NCBI GenBank assembly: GCA_036365455.1
Contig: JAWQUS010000032.1
Span: 13,772,001-13,836,000 of the forward strand
Direction: 5' to 3'
Source of the DNA: Macrosoma leucophasiata
Lineage: Eukaryota > Arthropoda > Insecta > Lepidoptera > Hedylidae
DNA length: 64,000 nt
A program made the translations under genes and the position numbers. This document shows positions 52,743 through 63,395 of the stretch, one piece after another (positions within the stretch are counted from its first letter, which is position 1; each line of letters starts with the position of its first letter). The notes under the pieces are model-generated. The model was not told where the DNA came from. It saw only the letters and a list, made by a program, of their open reading frames with translations, and did not search any database.

Positions 52743-53483
52743 GACAGAAAGTACCAAAACACGTTTCAAATCGTTGCAAATGCATGCAATCAGCTGCTCC
52801 ATACCTTTTGTAGCTCTACTTTGAACGTTTTGTTTGGAGATACTATTTTTACGTTTCCAGAGTTGGTCCCACAGACTAGTTATATATAATTTACTCACAA
52901 AGTTGTCTTTGTTTTTAAAATCACCTTATACCTAGTTGCAGTGCAAAAGTACAATGTCGTTTCATCTTATCAAAAAGTCTCTGCAATCCTCAGCAGTAAA
53001 ACTAATCTTCAATAACATACAGTCTATAAAATTATATCTATAGATCTAATCGCCCAGTGAGCAGTTGTCAAAACATGCCACCAAGCCTTGGCACCCTTAG
53101 ATCCCGAGCAATTGCGAGCGAGGCCGGGTTCGACGGTAAGTCAATACGGCTCGAGGACGGGGTCCGGATGATACACCGACGCGTAGCAAGATTATTAAGT
53201 GAAATATTTTAAGAAACTGTTGGTACATAACACACACATGTTATGTGTAAACCTTTGCTGAGGGATAAAATATTTTGCCACTGTTTCAGAACTTATTGGG
53301 GAAGTAATGAAGCAGTATTATTTTAGTGGAATAGAGTAGTTGAACGCTATCATTTGACACTTTGACAGTAAATTAATTGTGTTCCGTTGCGTTTTTACAC
53401 TGAAACTCAGTCACACCATTTACCATCTTTACATTTTTGGGCCTAAAACCTATAATAATAATGTCCAATCTCACCGGAGACAA
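52743..53483. other. stretch without recognised feature
   Basis: A GC-richer patch at 53085-53190 (CGAGGCCGGGTTCGACGG) is unassigned. Confidence 0.4.
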
Positions 53484-53872
53484 GCCAACTGCGCGAGAGA
53501 TATTATAGTGCACAGGTGTATGCGCAAACATAGGTGCACTCTCTATTCCCTCAATATCATAGTCCGAAGCCAACTGCGCGAGAGATATTATAGTGCACAG
53601 GTGTATGCGCAAACATAGGTGCACTCTCTATTCCCTCAATATCATAGTCCGAAGGAACGGCAATCTGACACGACTGGAGAGAGATCGAGCGCAGGACCGA
53701 CGGCTTTACGTGCTCTCCGAGGCACCGGTACCAAACTCCGGGCTAATAGCCCGGAGAGTACCCGTAGGCGTAAAAAACCCAATGACAAATTTTCCCGACC
53801 TGGGTATCGAACTCGGGACCTCAGGCTTCACCATCGCCATTGCGACCATTGAGCCAGGCATTTCGCCTAAAA
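53484..53872 (-). mobile_element. L-family tRNA-derived SINE with 85-bp duplication
   Basis: On the minus strand the head holds TGGCTCAATGGTCGC and the B-box-like GAGTTCGATACCC. The body reads GTCGGTCCTGCGCTCGATCT, and the end carries GTGCACTATAATATCTCTCG. The distal 85 bp are present twice without a gap (53484-53568 and 53569-53653), identical in both. Confidence 0.75.
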
Positions 53873-55400
53873 ACTAAGGGAGTACAGCGTCTGATATGGA
53901 GCTAAATTTTAAGTGTCCAGCGGTAAAAACAGCGCTGTAAAACTACGATATGAAAAGCTATTGCTCGTAGTAAGTGATGTGACCAGAGATAAGTTTTTCA
54001 TGTTATTAACTACACATCATTAAAGTGTTAAATTCTAAGTTTATTTATTTTTCTTACTCTAATTGCGTGTGGTTCTGCTCTTTAATTTAAAACCTATGCT
54101 ATCGCTACGCCACCCTTATTTTATTTTCTTTTTCATACTCAGAGACGGTTGTCCTTACCTCTATCCTCCATACTTATAAACTAAATGTGAAGGTTATATT
54201 AAAGGGGCTCTAAAATCATAATTAAGTGCTACAGCCTATAATGAGACATAGATACACACATTAGATTACACTACGGTGTATTATGCGGCCTGGACAAATA
54301 TGTCAAACTAATACGACAGCCATGGCTGAAAGTCGTTCAGCGGTTAAGCGCATTACACTGGACAAACAGAGTATAAAACTTATGGAATTTCTGAAGTTTC
54401 AAGGTCGAATTGTCAATAAAAGTAGATTTTTCTTTATTAAACGGATGGTTATCAGACATTGAAATAAAAGAAAAGTTAAATGGGCCTGTAACTAATAATT
54501 ATTTCAGAGGCAAAACAGGAGGGGTAACGCATCTTCATTTTGGCCTCCGGCTTTTTGTTTACAGTTTTAAATTATGAAATTTTAGTAGAAGAGTTGTCGA
54601 ATGGCGACCGCGAACCTACCAAAAAGTGACGCATAGGTTGACCTCAACCTTCACCAGATCGTCGTCGGTCCACCTCGTAGGCCCGACGAGGTGGACCGTT
54701 TGTTGTGACAATCTTTAAGGCGAGGGTTTTGTCCAGCCGTGGACGATATTAAATTACTTGTTTTAGGCGACGTTTGAATTTAATGATTTTTTTGCTGTTT
54801 ATGTCTTGATGATTCAGATCAGTGCTCGCCCACGGAGTTTGGTAATGTACCTCGTGTCGTTCGGCTACCTATTGGTCACTAACAACTTAACGAACAGCAG
54901 CTACTTGGATGTAAGCCTTTTACTTTTGCCTATGCTTCAGGAAATAAGGCCGTGAAGTTACGTCTACAACTAAATATAGCTATGGATGGATATCTAATTC
55001 CAATTTTTTTTTAATCTGCTTTTCCAACCTTATGATGCTCAGAATAACAACATAATAATTATGATGAATGCAAAGGGAATCGAACGTAAGTGTACGAGTT
55101 TAATGATTTATGTCAAAATTATTGACAGCTAAAATCGGTATTTTGAAAACCCATTCCGCCGGTTTTCTCAACACAAACACAATCTACATTCGTTTACGAT
55201 TGCATTAGTAAAACCGTAATAATGATTTATAAATAGTCGGTTAATAGGGAAGAACTGCTACCTACATTGATTTAGAATTTAGGCCATCCTATTTACCGAG
55301 ATTCTTTAAAAATCTTTTAACTTCTCAAACTACCTCTTAAACTTATTTTAAACATAAATAGAAATTTAATGGGATATTATCTAGTTAGGTATCCAATCAA
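53873..55400. other. stretch with scraps of A, LINE-F and C
   Basis: 54500-54560 (GAGGGGTAACGCATCTTCAT) is an A scrap. 54640-54750 holds LINE-F-end phrases around an inverted pair, GTCGGTCCACCTCGTAGGCC and GACGAGGTGGACC. 54830-54965 is a C-tail relic ending AGGCCGTGAAGTTACGT. No gene. Confidence 0.45.
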
Positions 55401-55409
55401 TCCGATTCA

Positions 55410-55520
55410 ATCCGCGAATAAAGAAATCTTAAGCCGCGAATATAGGACTTGAGTCGCATTTTTTCAATCCGCGAATAGTGAAAACGCGAATGAAGAAAGC
55501 GCGAATAAAGAGCTTCTACT
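55410..55520. repeat. cluster of GCGAATA motifs
   Basis: CGCGAATA/GCGAATGAAG/GCGAATAAAG occurs about five times within 110 bp, in the same orientation but irregularly spaced. Confidence 0.6.
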
Positions 55521-55577
55521 GTAGTAAGTAGGTAGTAAGTACATAGGTACATGTAATAAAAATCTAGTTGGACTAAG

Positions 55578-55960
55578 TGTCCTCCCCACCCGAGGGTTTC
55601 CGCCTTGTCGTGGCGGGGGTCTGTGGTTGTCCCCACACCGGCGAAGCTAAGAGGAACCCAGCGAGGGAGCGGCGATTGGCGTGGACCACGTCAATCGCCG
55701 CTCGCTGCTGGTGAGGAGACAGCTGGGGAAGAGGTGTACGGGTATGTCATTGGCCCTGCACCCTAACGGTGGTCGCGTTGTCTAGAGGGAACGCGGTAGG
55801 GCTGTGGGGTGGTGGCTGAGGGGCGAACTCCTTCGACGATCCCGCTACCTCGGAGCCGAGCGGCGTCTCCAAACTACCGCTACTGGGTTTGCCAATCTGC
55901 CTATCAAGCGTGGCAATTACGGCATATTCTCTCCTAACGCGCATTACTAATGTTAGCGTC
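55578..55960 (+). mobile_element. GC-rich retroelement, related to 3780-4578
   Basis: CGAGGGTTTCCGCCTTGTCG, CCACACCGGCGAAGCTAAGA and GGGGAAGAGGTGTACGGGTA match the start of 3780-4578 but with a single GGCCCTGCACCCTA unit. The distal part and poly(A) are missing. Confidence 0.75.
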
Positions 55961-55964
55961 TTTG

Positions 55965-56243
55965 GGTGGTAGAATTCCAATGTAGGAGCTGGAGGGCGTA
56001 GGTACCAGCGTCACCTAATTTATCTGCCGCTAAATAGTAGTGTTCAGCTAAATAGTAGTGTTCTGGTTAAATGGTAATGTATGGCCTCGTAATAACTATC
56101 ACAGAGACAATAACTAAGGTCTCAGGGGTGCCAACGCATCTGCATTTTGACCTCTAGTCTTTGTGTAAGTGTCTATAGGTTGCAGTCAAATTAACATCAA
56201 TGTGAACTAAATGCTAGTTTGCCACCTTCATTAAATAAATAAA
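55965..56243 (+). mobile_element. A-family retroposon, old
   Basis: TGGGTGGTAGAATTCCAATG to TGCCACCTTCATTAAATAAA, with a local duplication of CTAAATAGTAGTGTTC at 56030-56062. A LINE-F-like tail follows to 56300. Confidence 0.82.
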
Positions 56244-56346
56244 AGCTTTGTCCAGCTGTGGACGTGTTTCGGCTGAAGTGATGATGACGATGATGGTTAT
56301 TATACGCGCAGTACAGAAAACACTACTGAGTGATATGAGAAGCGGT

Positions 56347-56575
56347 TCATCATCATCATCATCATCATCATCTCAGCCAAAAGCCGTCCACTGCTGAACA
56401 AAGGCCACCCCCAAAGATTGCCACAACGAACGGTCCTGGGCCGCCCTCAACCAGCGATCGCCCGCGATCTTCACCAGGTCGTCGGCCCATCTTGTGGGAG
56501 GCCTGTATACGCTTCGGTTTCCGGTACGCGGGCGCCATTCAAGATGCGGTTGTCCCAGTTAAATTGCTTAATTTA
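56347..56575 (-). repeat. LINE-F 3' terminus
   Basis: (CAT)7, then the complement of the terminal region (AACGAACGGTCCTGGGCCGC, GTACGCGGGCGCCATTCAAG). Same end as 21347-21545. Confidence 0.82.
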
Positions 56576-57110
56576 AAAACAAGTACACGTTCACTGTTTG
56601 GAAACTGAGAAAAAAACAATACTCGTGTATCGCCGGGGCGGGTCACTAGTGTTGTATAAAGTTGAGTATCACAGATTAGTTATGCAACAGATACTGTGTC
56701 GATGATTTCATAGAGTGAGTTAGGAGTGAGGATAGAGTTGCGAACATTTATTAAACCTGCCACGTGTACCGTTTAGTCGCGTTGTGGCACGTGCGTTTGA
56801 TACTATATACCTGCAGTTCATAAAACATAAAACTGTGTGCAAGTCATTTCAATTTATAATAAATGTTCAGTTATTATTTTCATTGTAGTATGTAGTCTCG
56901 TGATTCTAAAAAGAATGCAGAAATGTACCTATAGTGATATTATTAACATGGTGTACGAAATCATTTTATTTAGATATAAAACAGATAAAGAATATTGGTT
57001 AAGTTATATCAGTATCAGCACTACTTCTATGTATCCTTAATAATACTAAAAGTGCCAATGTGACCTTGCTTGTGTCTTTACATACAAAACTACTGACTCT
57101 ATTTTGATAT
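56576..57110. other. stretch without recognised feature
   Basis: GCCGGGGCGGGTCACTAGTG at 56630 echoes 24918. No gene. Confidence 0.4.
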
Positions 57111-57111
57111 T

Positions 57112-57195
57112 TACAGATATTTGTTTCGGGTCTAAATGTTGTGTGTCTGTACAACGGCATGTGTCGTGAGTGTTGTTGTACTCGTACACTGTGGA
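57112..57195 (+). repeat. D-family body fragment
   Basis: TACAGATATTTGTTTCGGGT through ACAACGGCATGTGTCGTGAG. A tRNA-like remnant CATCGAATCCGCGATCC follows at 57290. Confidence 0.55.
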
Positions 57196-57631
57196 CTTGA
57201 ACTTACTCAGATAATTTTACTGTCAGGTATGATAACTGGTTTTATATTTATTTCACGAGGAAATACACTCTATCAAATTAAAGTGAACGGCATCGAATCC
57301 GCGATCCTTATTGTGAGTGACAAGGCCGCTGCATATCGGGTCCGTCGCACTCTGACCTTAGAAACGGAAACGATATTAAAATAAACTTTGTTTGATAAAC
57401 AATACTATAACTCATTCGGAAACTATGCGTAATGTAGTTCGTTATATGATAATAAGTTTGTGTATATTTTCATGTCCCTTAGAAGAAAGACAAGCAGGGA
57501 GTTGGGTATGGCACGTGGATGGTGGACGGTATGATTATTTATTTAAACTTTGCATGAAATAGTACATGAGGCGGACTGAATGCTAAAAAGCATTCTCTAC
57601 CAGTCAACCTTTGGGTAGAAATTTGCTTTTT
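57196..57631. other. stretch without recognised feature
   Basis: No supported gene. Confidence 0.4.
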
Positions 57632-58170
57632 TACTGGTGGTGGAGCTCCAGTTCCGCTTACTATGGACCTCGTAAGAAAGCTCAAGGTCAGAGAGCAATG
57701 GAGAGGGCTATGCTTGGAGTTTCTCTGCGAGATCGAATCAAAAATGAGGAGATCCGCATGAGAACCAAAGTAACCGACATAGCCCACCGAATAGCGAAAC
57801 TGAAGTGGCAGTGGGCAGGGCACATAGCTCGCAGAATGACGGCCGTTGGGGCAGAAGAGTTCTGGAGTGGCGACCGCGTACCGGAAGACGAAGCGTAGGC
57901 ATTCCTCCCACCAGGTAGACCGACGACCTGCTGAAGGTCGCGGGCAATCGCTGGATGAGGGCGGTCCGTGGCCGTTCGTTGTGGCATTCTTTGGGAGAGG
58001 CCTTTGTTCAGCAGTGGACGTCTTTTGGCTGAATTTATGATGTCCGTGGTGCCTACGCCCGCAAGCTCCGTCACTGAAGCTCTACCACCAGTAAGATTTA
58101 TAGGCTGCAGTTATCACTTAACATCAATGTGAACTGAATACTTGTTTGCCAGATTCATTACATAAAAGAA
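57632..58170 (+). mobile_element. A copy disrupted by LINE-F, partly inverted
   Basis: TTACTGGTGGTGGAGCTCCAG (57633) is an A head; 58046-58093 is an inverted A head (GTGCCTACGCCCGCAAGCTC); 58097-58170 is the forward A 3' end (TATAGGCTGCAGTTATCACT). LINE-F lies between the first two. Confidence 0.72.
57655..58043 (+). pseudogene. LINE-F (RTE-like) C-terminal region
   Basis: The frame to 57898 reads RAMERAMLGVSLRDRIKNEE, then TDIAHRIAKLKWQWAGHIAR, the conserved post-RT region of RTE-type elements. After a frame break near 57835 the characteristic downstream sequence continues (CCAGGTAGACCGACGACC, GGATGAGGGCGGTCCGTGGC) to the terminal AGCAGTGGACGTCTTTTGGC. 5'-truncated. Confidence 0.8.
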
Positions 58171-58254
58171 AACCTGGTGATTGATGGTGATTGATTGATG
58201 ATTGATGATTATGGCTTATTCTCCTCTATTGACGCATGACGCACAACACTGTGT

Positions 58255-58320
58255 GGGCGTCCTAGAAGAAGGCTTTGTCCAACAGTGGACGTCTATCGGC
58301 TGGAGCGATGATGATGATTC
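58255..58320 (+). repeat. LINE-F-like terminus scrap
   Basis: GGCTTTGTCCAACAGTGGAC, GGCTGGAGCGATGATGATGA. Confidence 0.7.
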
Positions 58321-58925
58321 AGATTCGAAATGCTATATCCATAACATTCCTATACACGTGCATGATCAATGACATAAATATACGTTTGAAGACGAAGGTC
58401 GTTCGTAATACATCTCCAGAAATTTCCATTTTCCATAAGTTTTCCTTGATGATAGCCAAGAGACTAGTAATTTAACCCAAGGGTACCTACACACTAATAT
58501 TATGACTGTTGCAACATACCTACACTTGTCATAGAGAATGGGCGTGATACATACAGACAGACATTAAGGGGCTTATGCTGTTCTCGTTATGTAAGAAAAA
58601 AAATCAAGAGCAATTTTAAAGGAGACGTTCTAAAAATGTATGAAGCTTGTGCTTGCACCAAAGACCTTATATTGAGAGTGAGTATGTATTAAATCATTTT
58701 CAGCTGTTCAAATCGTTTATTATACCTTTAATAGTACTAAATAATTTTCAGCTAGTCAAATCGTTTATTAAACCTGTAATTTAACTGTCGTAAGAATATT
58801 TCAAAAACAAGAATGTCATAGTAGCAATATGGTGATATATTGTTGTTACAAAAATTACATAAAATAAATGTTTCCGACAAAAAAACAACGATTCAAATTA
58901 TTTTTTGAGTATTTTGCCATGATTC
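58321..58925. other. stretch without recognised feature
   Basis: A local duplication of TCAAATCGTTTATTAAACCT-type sequence occurs at about 58706 and 58755. No gene. Confidence 0.45.
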
Positions 58926-59067
58926 TAAGGGCGAGATTCACAGACCGCACTACGACTTTACTTTCGAGCAAAGTACGCTTCGAACTGTCAAAACCCATAC
59001 ATTTCTGACATTTCTACATACTTTGCTCAAAGTAAAGTCGTAGTGCGGTCTGTGAATCTCACAATAA
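58926..59067. mobile_element. M3 palindromic MITE, copy 2
   Basis: CGAGATTCACAGACCGCACT faces AGTGCGGTCTGTGAATCTCA; inner arms CGACTTTACTTTCGAGCAAA and TTTGCTCAAAGTAAAGTCG. Confidence 0.87.
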
Positions 59068-59239
59068 GTATTTTTCTCTATCTTTTGATAAAGTGTACAT
59101 GGCGCGGGCCCAACATGGAACTTGTCCTTTAGACTAAATCTACATCGATCTAATCTATCACTTTAATTTAATATACCTAAACAAGAAAAGTACGTAATAG
59201 GTATGTATAGGAAATACCTAACTTATTTTAAAATTGTAA

Positions 59240-59480
59240 TGATGTGTAAATTTTTGTGGGTTCTTTACCTGAAAAGGAACAAACGGAACCCTTATAAGTT
59301 CACTCGTGCGTCTGTTTTGTTTATCTGTCTGTCTGTCTGTCCATCTGTCTGTATCACACAACCAATTTTCTCTAAAATACTGTACGTATTGAGTGAGTAC
59401 AAAGGTACGCTCACGTTAATCAGAGATCCTTCATAAAAGTGTAACAAAAATAAAGGAATTTTTGACATAGAGAGATAAAA
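59240..59480 (-). repeat. K-family fragment
   Basis: CTGAAAAGGAACAAACGGAA, then ATCTGTCTGTCTGTCTGTCC: the complement of the K (GACA)n end. Confidence 0.6.
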
Positions 59481-59589
59481 TGGATATATTAAAAAATCGT
59501 GAGGCCTAGCTTTTATGCCTATAATTCTATAGTCAATAAATACTGTAAAAAGATTTTTAAAAAAAGGAAAGATAAAGATATTACGTAGA

Positions 59590-59836
59590 TACTAGCTAAC
59601 CCGGCAAACTTCGTATTGCCTCAGAATTAAATAATGTGTCAAAGGTTTGTTAGATACGGACTATTTGTATGGGTAAATGAAATTGTGCTTTTTACTATTT
59701 CCCTTCAATATCTTCTGACCTTTTAAACCTTCCCTGGACTTCCAAAAATCATTCAAAACCAAAATTAACCAAATCCGTCCAGCCGTTCTCGAGTTTTAGC
59801 CAGACTAACGGACAGCAATTGATTTTTATATATATA
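59590..59836 (+). mobile_element. E2-family RTE-like 3' end, full form
   Basis: CTAGCTAACCCGGCAAACTT to GATTTTTATATATATAAAG, uninterrupted; the reference for the copies at 5985 and 26759. Confidence 0.75.
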
Positions 59837-60004
59837 AAGACATGTAAAAGAACCGTCGCCTTAACGATAGATATTTCCGTAATGATAGCTTTTCGATACA
59901 TCCTCGTGTAGTTATTACTACTTATTACTTAACATGGCGTATGTTAACATTTTTCCATTGCTTGTTTCCGTACTGGACAACTTTGTTGAAATATAATATA
60001 TTTT

Positions 60005-60376
60005 ATCGCGAGTTCGAGTCTCGCCTGAAGTCAAATTTTTCTTTCCATTTTTCTTTAAAAATAAAATATATTTCACAAGCATGTGTTAACGCGAAATAAT
60101 ATAAAAACAATTATTAAGGGTAAAAGCGACTTCTTTACGATATTCAATAAACTGAAAAGTCTATTATATCGGTTGCCTAACTAGCATAGTTGGTAATAGA
60201 TGGCGCTGCTGCTACCATAAAGCAATGCAATAGATGTGAAGGAAAGATTTGACAAATCGGGCAGGGCTTCAGTAGCTCAATTGGAAGAGCGGCTGGACTA
60301 GATTCCCAGTAGGTCGCGGGTTCGAGTCTCGCCTGAAGTCAAATTTTTCTTTCCATTTTTCTTTAAAAATAAAATA
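60005..60376 (+). mobile_element. B-family partial tandem
   Basis: 60005-60038 is the T-arm end of a first tRNA-like domain (CGCGAGTTCGAGTCTCGCCT). It is followed by the normal B end, the linker, and a complete second unit, ending AAATAAAATAG. The first unit is truncated within its cloverleaf. Confidence 0.88.
60266..60339 (+). other. tRNA-like domain, B copy at 60 kb
   Basis: Same 74-nt cloverleaf with the 9-nt anticodon loop; here the T stem reads GCGGG..TCTCGC, one mismatch. Confidence 0.68.
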
Positions 60377-60439
60377 GTTATTATTGTTGCGTTGTATTTT
60401 GCATACAATTATTTGAATTCCATTTACCCGTATAACAAG

Positions 60440-60765
60440 TTTAGCCTCTCCACTGCGTGCCTTCGTCGGATCATGAGCTATTTTGGTCATAAAGCTCTCT
60501 AGACGCGGGGAAAATAGCTTGGAGAAACTGATTGTTGCGGGAAATGTTGAGGGGAAAGGGGCAAGAGGCCGATCTCCAACCAGATGGTCTGTCCAGCTCA
60601 AGGACAACCCAGCATCGCTTTTTTACACCACGGTGCAAATGGCCACAGACAGGAGCCGATGGAGACATTTCTTCCGATCGAGAATGATGCTAGGATGGTC
60701 ACGATCCTCAGTCATGAGGGAACGACCAGAGAGAGAGTATAACAACTGTCATCATTTCAGCCGAA
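60440..60765 (+). pseudogene. RTE-like LINE C-terminal fragment
   Basis: The translation reads LRRIMSYFGHKALSRRGENS, LEKLIVAGNVEGKGARGRSP, TRWSVQLKDN and MATDRSRWRHFFRSRMMLGW. The blocks are those of the extreme C terminus of insect RTE-like reverse transcriptases, but the sequence is distinct from LINE-F and LINE-G. Followed by a LINE-F-like CATCATTTCAGCCGAAAGAC in minus orientation. Confidence 0.72.
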
Positions 60766-60902
60766 AGACGTCCATTCGACTCCAAAGACTCTCGCAAAGA
60801 TGCTTCCAACTCGACATCAACACCAGTATCGATATCCTGGGTCGCCTCATCCAGTAATAATGCGCGACCTGAGGGCGTATTATGTACATTGGTATTTAAA
60901 TA

Positions 60903-60966
60903 TCTCATTTCCCTTTTTACAAATTGATACTCTATGTTATCAGTCTGTAAAAGGGGAAATGAGACA
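60903..60966. repeat. 19-bp inverted repeat
   Basis: TCTCATTTCCCTTTTTACA and TGTAAAAGGGGAAATGAGA face each other across 26 bp, with one mismatch. Confidence 0.75.
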
Positions 60967-60977
60967 TTCTACTGATA

Positions 60978-61322
60978 TAACGTAACTTCACGCCTGTAAT
61001 CCCCGAAGGGGTAGGCAGAGGTAAATGCATGCATTCAATCATACATGCAAACACCCACGATTCGCCGGTTACCTTTTTGCCCATATAACAGGTGGCGAGC
61101 CTATTGACATCTCCTGGCACATTATCAAACTGTAATCAACTGAAGTTTCCCAGTAGGTACCGCGAGTACCTCTACTGGGAAACTTTCAGAAAATGGAAAA
61201 ATCCCAATAGAACCAGAGATAAAGGATTTTACAACGTTTCCTCTAATATCCCGACTCAGGCATCGAACCCAGGACCCCAGTGTAGTTGTAGTGGCCTGCT
61301 ACCACTAGGCTACCGAGGCAGT
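60978..61322 (-). mobile_element. C-family SINE with a palindromic insertion
   Basis: From CGTAACTTCACGCCTGTAAT to TACCACTAGGCTACCGAGGC. At 61146-61185 the body's CCAGTA segment is present in both orientations (GTTTCCCAGTAGGTAC..GTACCTCTACTGGGAAAC), which is absent in other C copies. Confidence 0.85.
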
Positions 61323-61559
61323 TATATTACTTTACTAATATAATTACCTACATGTAGTTACTCTATTTAGTTCTATCTTAGTGATGTTCTTGATTATCAA
61401 TTGTTATTCGCTTTTATTGATTTTGTTTGTTTTAGACAATGACGTGACTAAACACGATGAATTTTTTTTTGTTTGCTGGTTTTTTACCCTAACCTTGGTT
61501 TGCCCTATTTTCTGTAAGTTTAGAATTTCTAAAATTTCAAAAATATATGTTTAATTGAC

Positions 61560-61701
61560 TTATGGCCGAATACTCAAACGTCACTCAATTTTAAGCAAAC
61601 CTCAAATGTGCGCTATCTCTATCGTTTGAACGTGTTTTATAAAGACAGAAGACTTTTAAGTCCCACTTAGATTTAAGTGACGTTTGAGTATTTGGTCGTA
61701 A
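61560..61701. mobile_element. M4 MITE, copy 2
   Basis: TGGCCGAATACTCAAACGTC at one end, GACGTTTGAGTATTTGGTCG at the other; same 142-bp length as 32447-32588. Confidence 0.85.
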
Positions 61702-62234
61702 GCTTCATTTCAAATTTTATGATGATCCTTAAATTTATTCTAATTTATATTTGATTACCTTTTCCAGATAAAATTCGTAATAGCCCTCTCTTATTGGGCT
61801 AAAAAAGAACCTACAATCCAAAGTTCAGTACGTTCAACAGTTTGAGCTACACGATGAATCATTCAGTGATGTAATTTCATATGTCCTATAGATTACACTC
61901 TTAAATATTTTCTCACAATATTCTACAATCCATCTACTGTCGACCAATGTATGCTGACCAAACGGCACCGATCTTCGTATTTCCTGACTCAGCGTCTTGC
62001 AGGTGAGCATTAGGTATGCAACGCGAGTCAGCACTTCGCCTTAAACTATTGGAACTGTGTTACACGCGTAAGTGACGCGTCGTCAGTTATTTCAAGACGA
62101 TATGTTGCTAGCCAGTCTTCTATTGTTAAAGGGGACTGTTCATTTATCCAATGAATTTTATATTTTTTAATCAATATACCTACCTAGAGTTCTGTAGTGG
62201 TTTTTATTATAAAAAAATGTCTGAATCAAAGATG
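61702..62234. other. stretch with one half of a local duplication
   Basis: 62048-62130 is repeated in altered form at 62429-62516 (GGAACTGTGTTACACGCG; TATTTCAAGACGATA). Confidence 0.55.
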
Positions 62235-62335
62235 AGCAACATAGAGCAACTGACAGACAGACAGAGGGGAAAGCCTGCATATGCTACTCCCTTCCGGCCC
62301 GCCGCGACCGGTGGCCCCTGTTAGCTTGCGCTCAC
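62235..62335. mobile_element. M2 remnant
   Basis: CATAGAGCAACTGACAG followed by GAGGGGAAAGCCTGCATATG and CGCGACCGGTGGCCCCTGTT: M2 with its core deleted. Confidence 0.65.
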
Positions 62336-62948
62336 CGATTGCCGTGTGAAGTAGACTACGATAGTCTTAAGCCGAGTTGAAGACGTATTTAACGTCCAAT
62401 TTAAAAAATATCAATAGATCTACAAATTATTGAAACTGTGTTATACGCGGGAGTAGATGACTCGTCAGCTATTTCAAGACGATAATACCTAATATGTAAC
62501 CAACCGTTCTATTGTAAGATGCACCATGCACCATTCACTATTAACCATGTTACATGAGAATTGACTCCGAAAATCATCTCTGACAAGTCGTGTGTAACAT
62601 ACAATTTGAGTAATATTGATATAGGTAATAATGTATCTTGCAAATATCTAAGCCCACCCATCCGGCGGAAATAAGGGGTTATTAAATTTAAATCTAGATT
62701 GTTCTTTCAGGACAAGGTCATAGACAGTGAGCAAAGATCTTTAAATATCTTTCATATTATAGGTAACAGCGGAGCAATATCTGATATCAGCGATATATAT
62801 ATGATCTCCTCATTCATTACTTCTATTTTTAATTAATTCCGCTTTTTATGGGATGGATCTTTTCATTCAATGAACTTAGGTATGTTTAAAACAGTCTTTT
62901 TCGACAAGTACGGCGTTCTTTCAATATTGCCGGGCTTAGAAAAATATT
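62336..62948. other. stretch with second half of a local duplication
   Basis: 62429-62516 matches 62048-62130. Otherwise unassigned. Confidence 0.5.
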
Positions 62949-63056
62949 AAGCCTGGGTTCACATTCCTCTCTAACTTTAACAGATTTCTTTAAGTTAGAA
63001 AAGGATGTGAAATTTTACAATAACTTCAACAAATATCGTGGTGCAACCCAGGCTTA
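62949..63056. mobile_element. M5 palindromic MITE, uninterrupted
   Basis: AAGCCTGGGTTCACATTCCT to TCGTGGTGCAACCCAGGCTT; the left arm has an internal deletion relative to 14449. Confidence 0.8.
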
Positions 63057-63099
63057 GGTAGAGTTCAGTGTGGGAGCCAATGTAGGTACAACGCCATGT

Positions 63100-63395
63100 A
63101 AGGTTTTTTTTTTTTTTATGTTTTAAAAGTGGCAAACAAGCATACAGTTCACATTGATGTTAAGTGATGACTGCAGCCTATAGACACCCACACAATGAAC
63201 AGAGGTAAAAATGCAGATGCGTTACCACTCCTAAGGCCTAAGGTGTTATGCCTCTGTGCCGGAAATTACAGGGCCGTACATTACCACCAGACCGGAACAC
63301 GATAGTGCTGAACACTACCATTTAGCGGCAAGTATATAAGGTAATGCGGTGGTGCCTACGCCCGCGAGCTCCGTCACTGGAGCTCTACCACCAGT
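63100..63395 (-). mobile_element. A-family retroposon, full length
   Basis: Poly(T) at about 63105-63117, then TATGTTTTAAAAGTGGCAAA, through the head complement CTCTACCACCAGTAAAAA. Confidence 0.92.

Noticed and set aside
60708..60908. Minus frame containing ALLLDEATQDIDTG, reminiscent of an ABC-transporter Walker B
   Set aside because: It lacks the signature motif, Walker A and any domain context, and merges into a LINE-end fragment. Chance resemblance is more likely.
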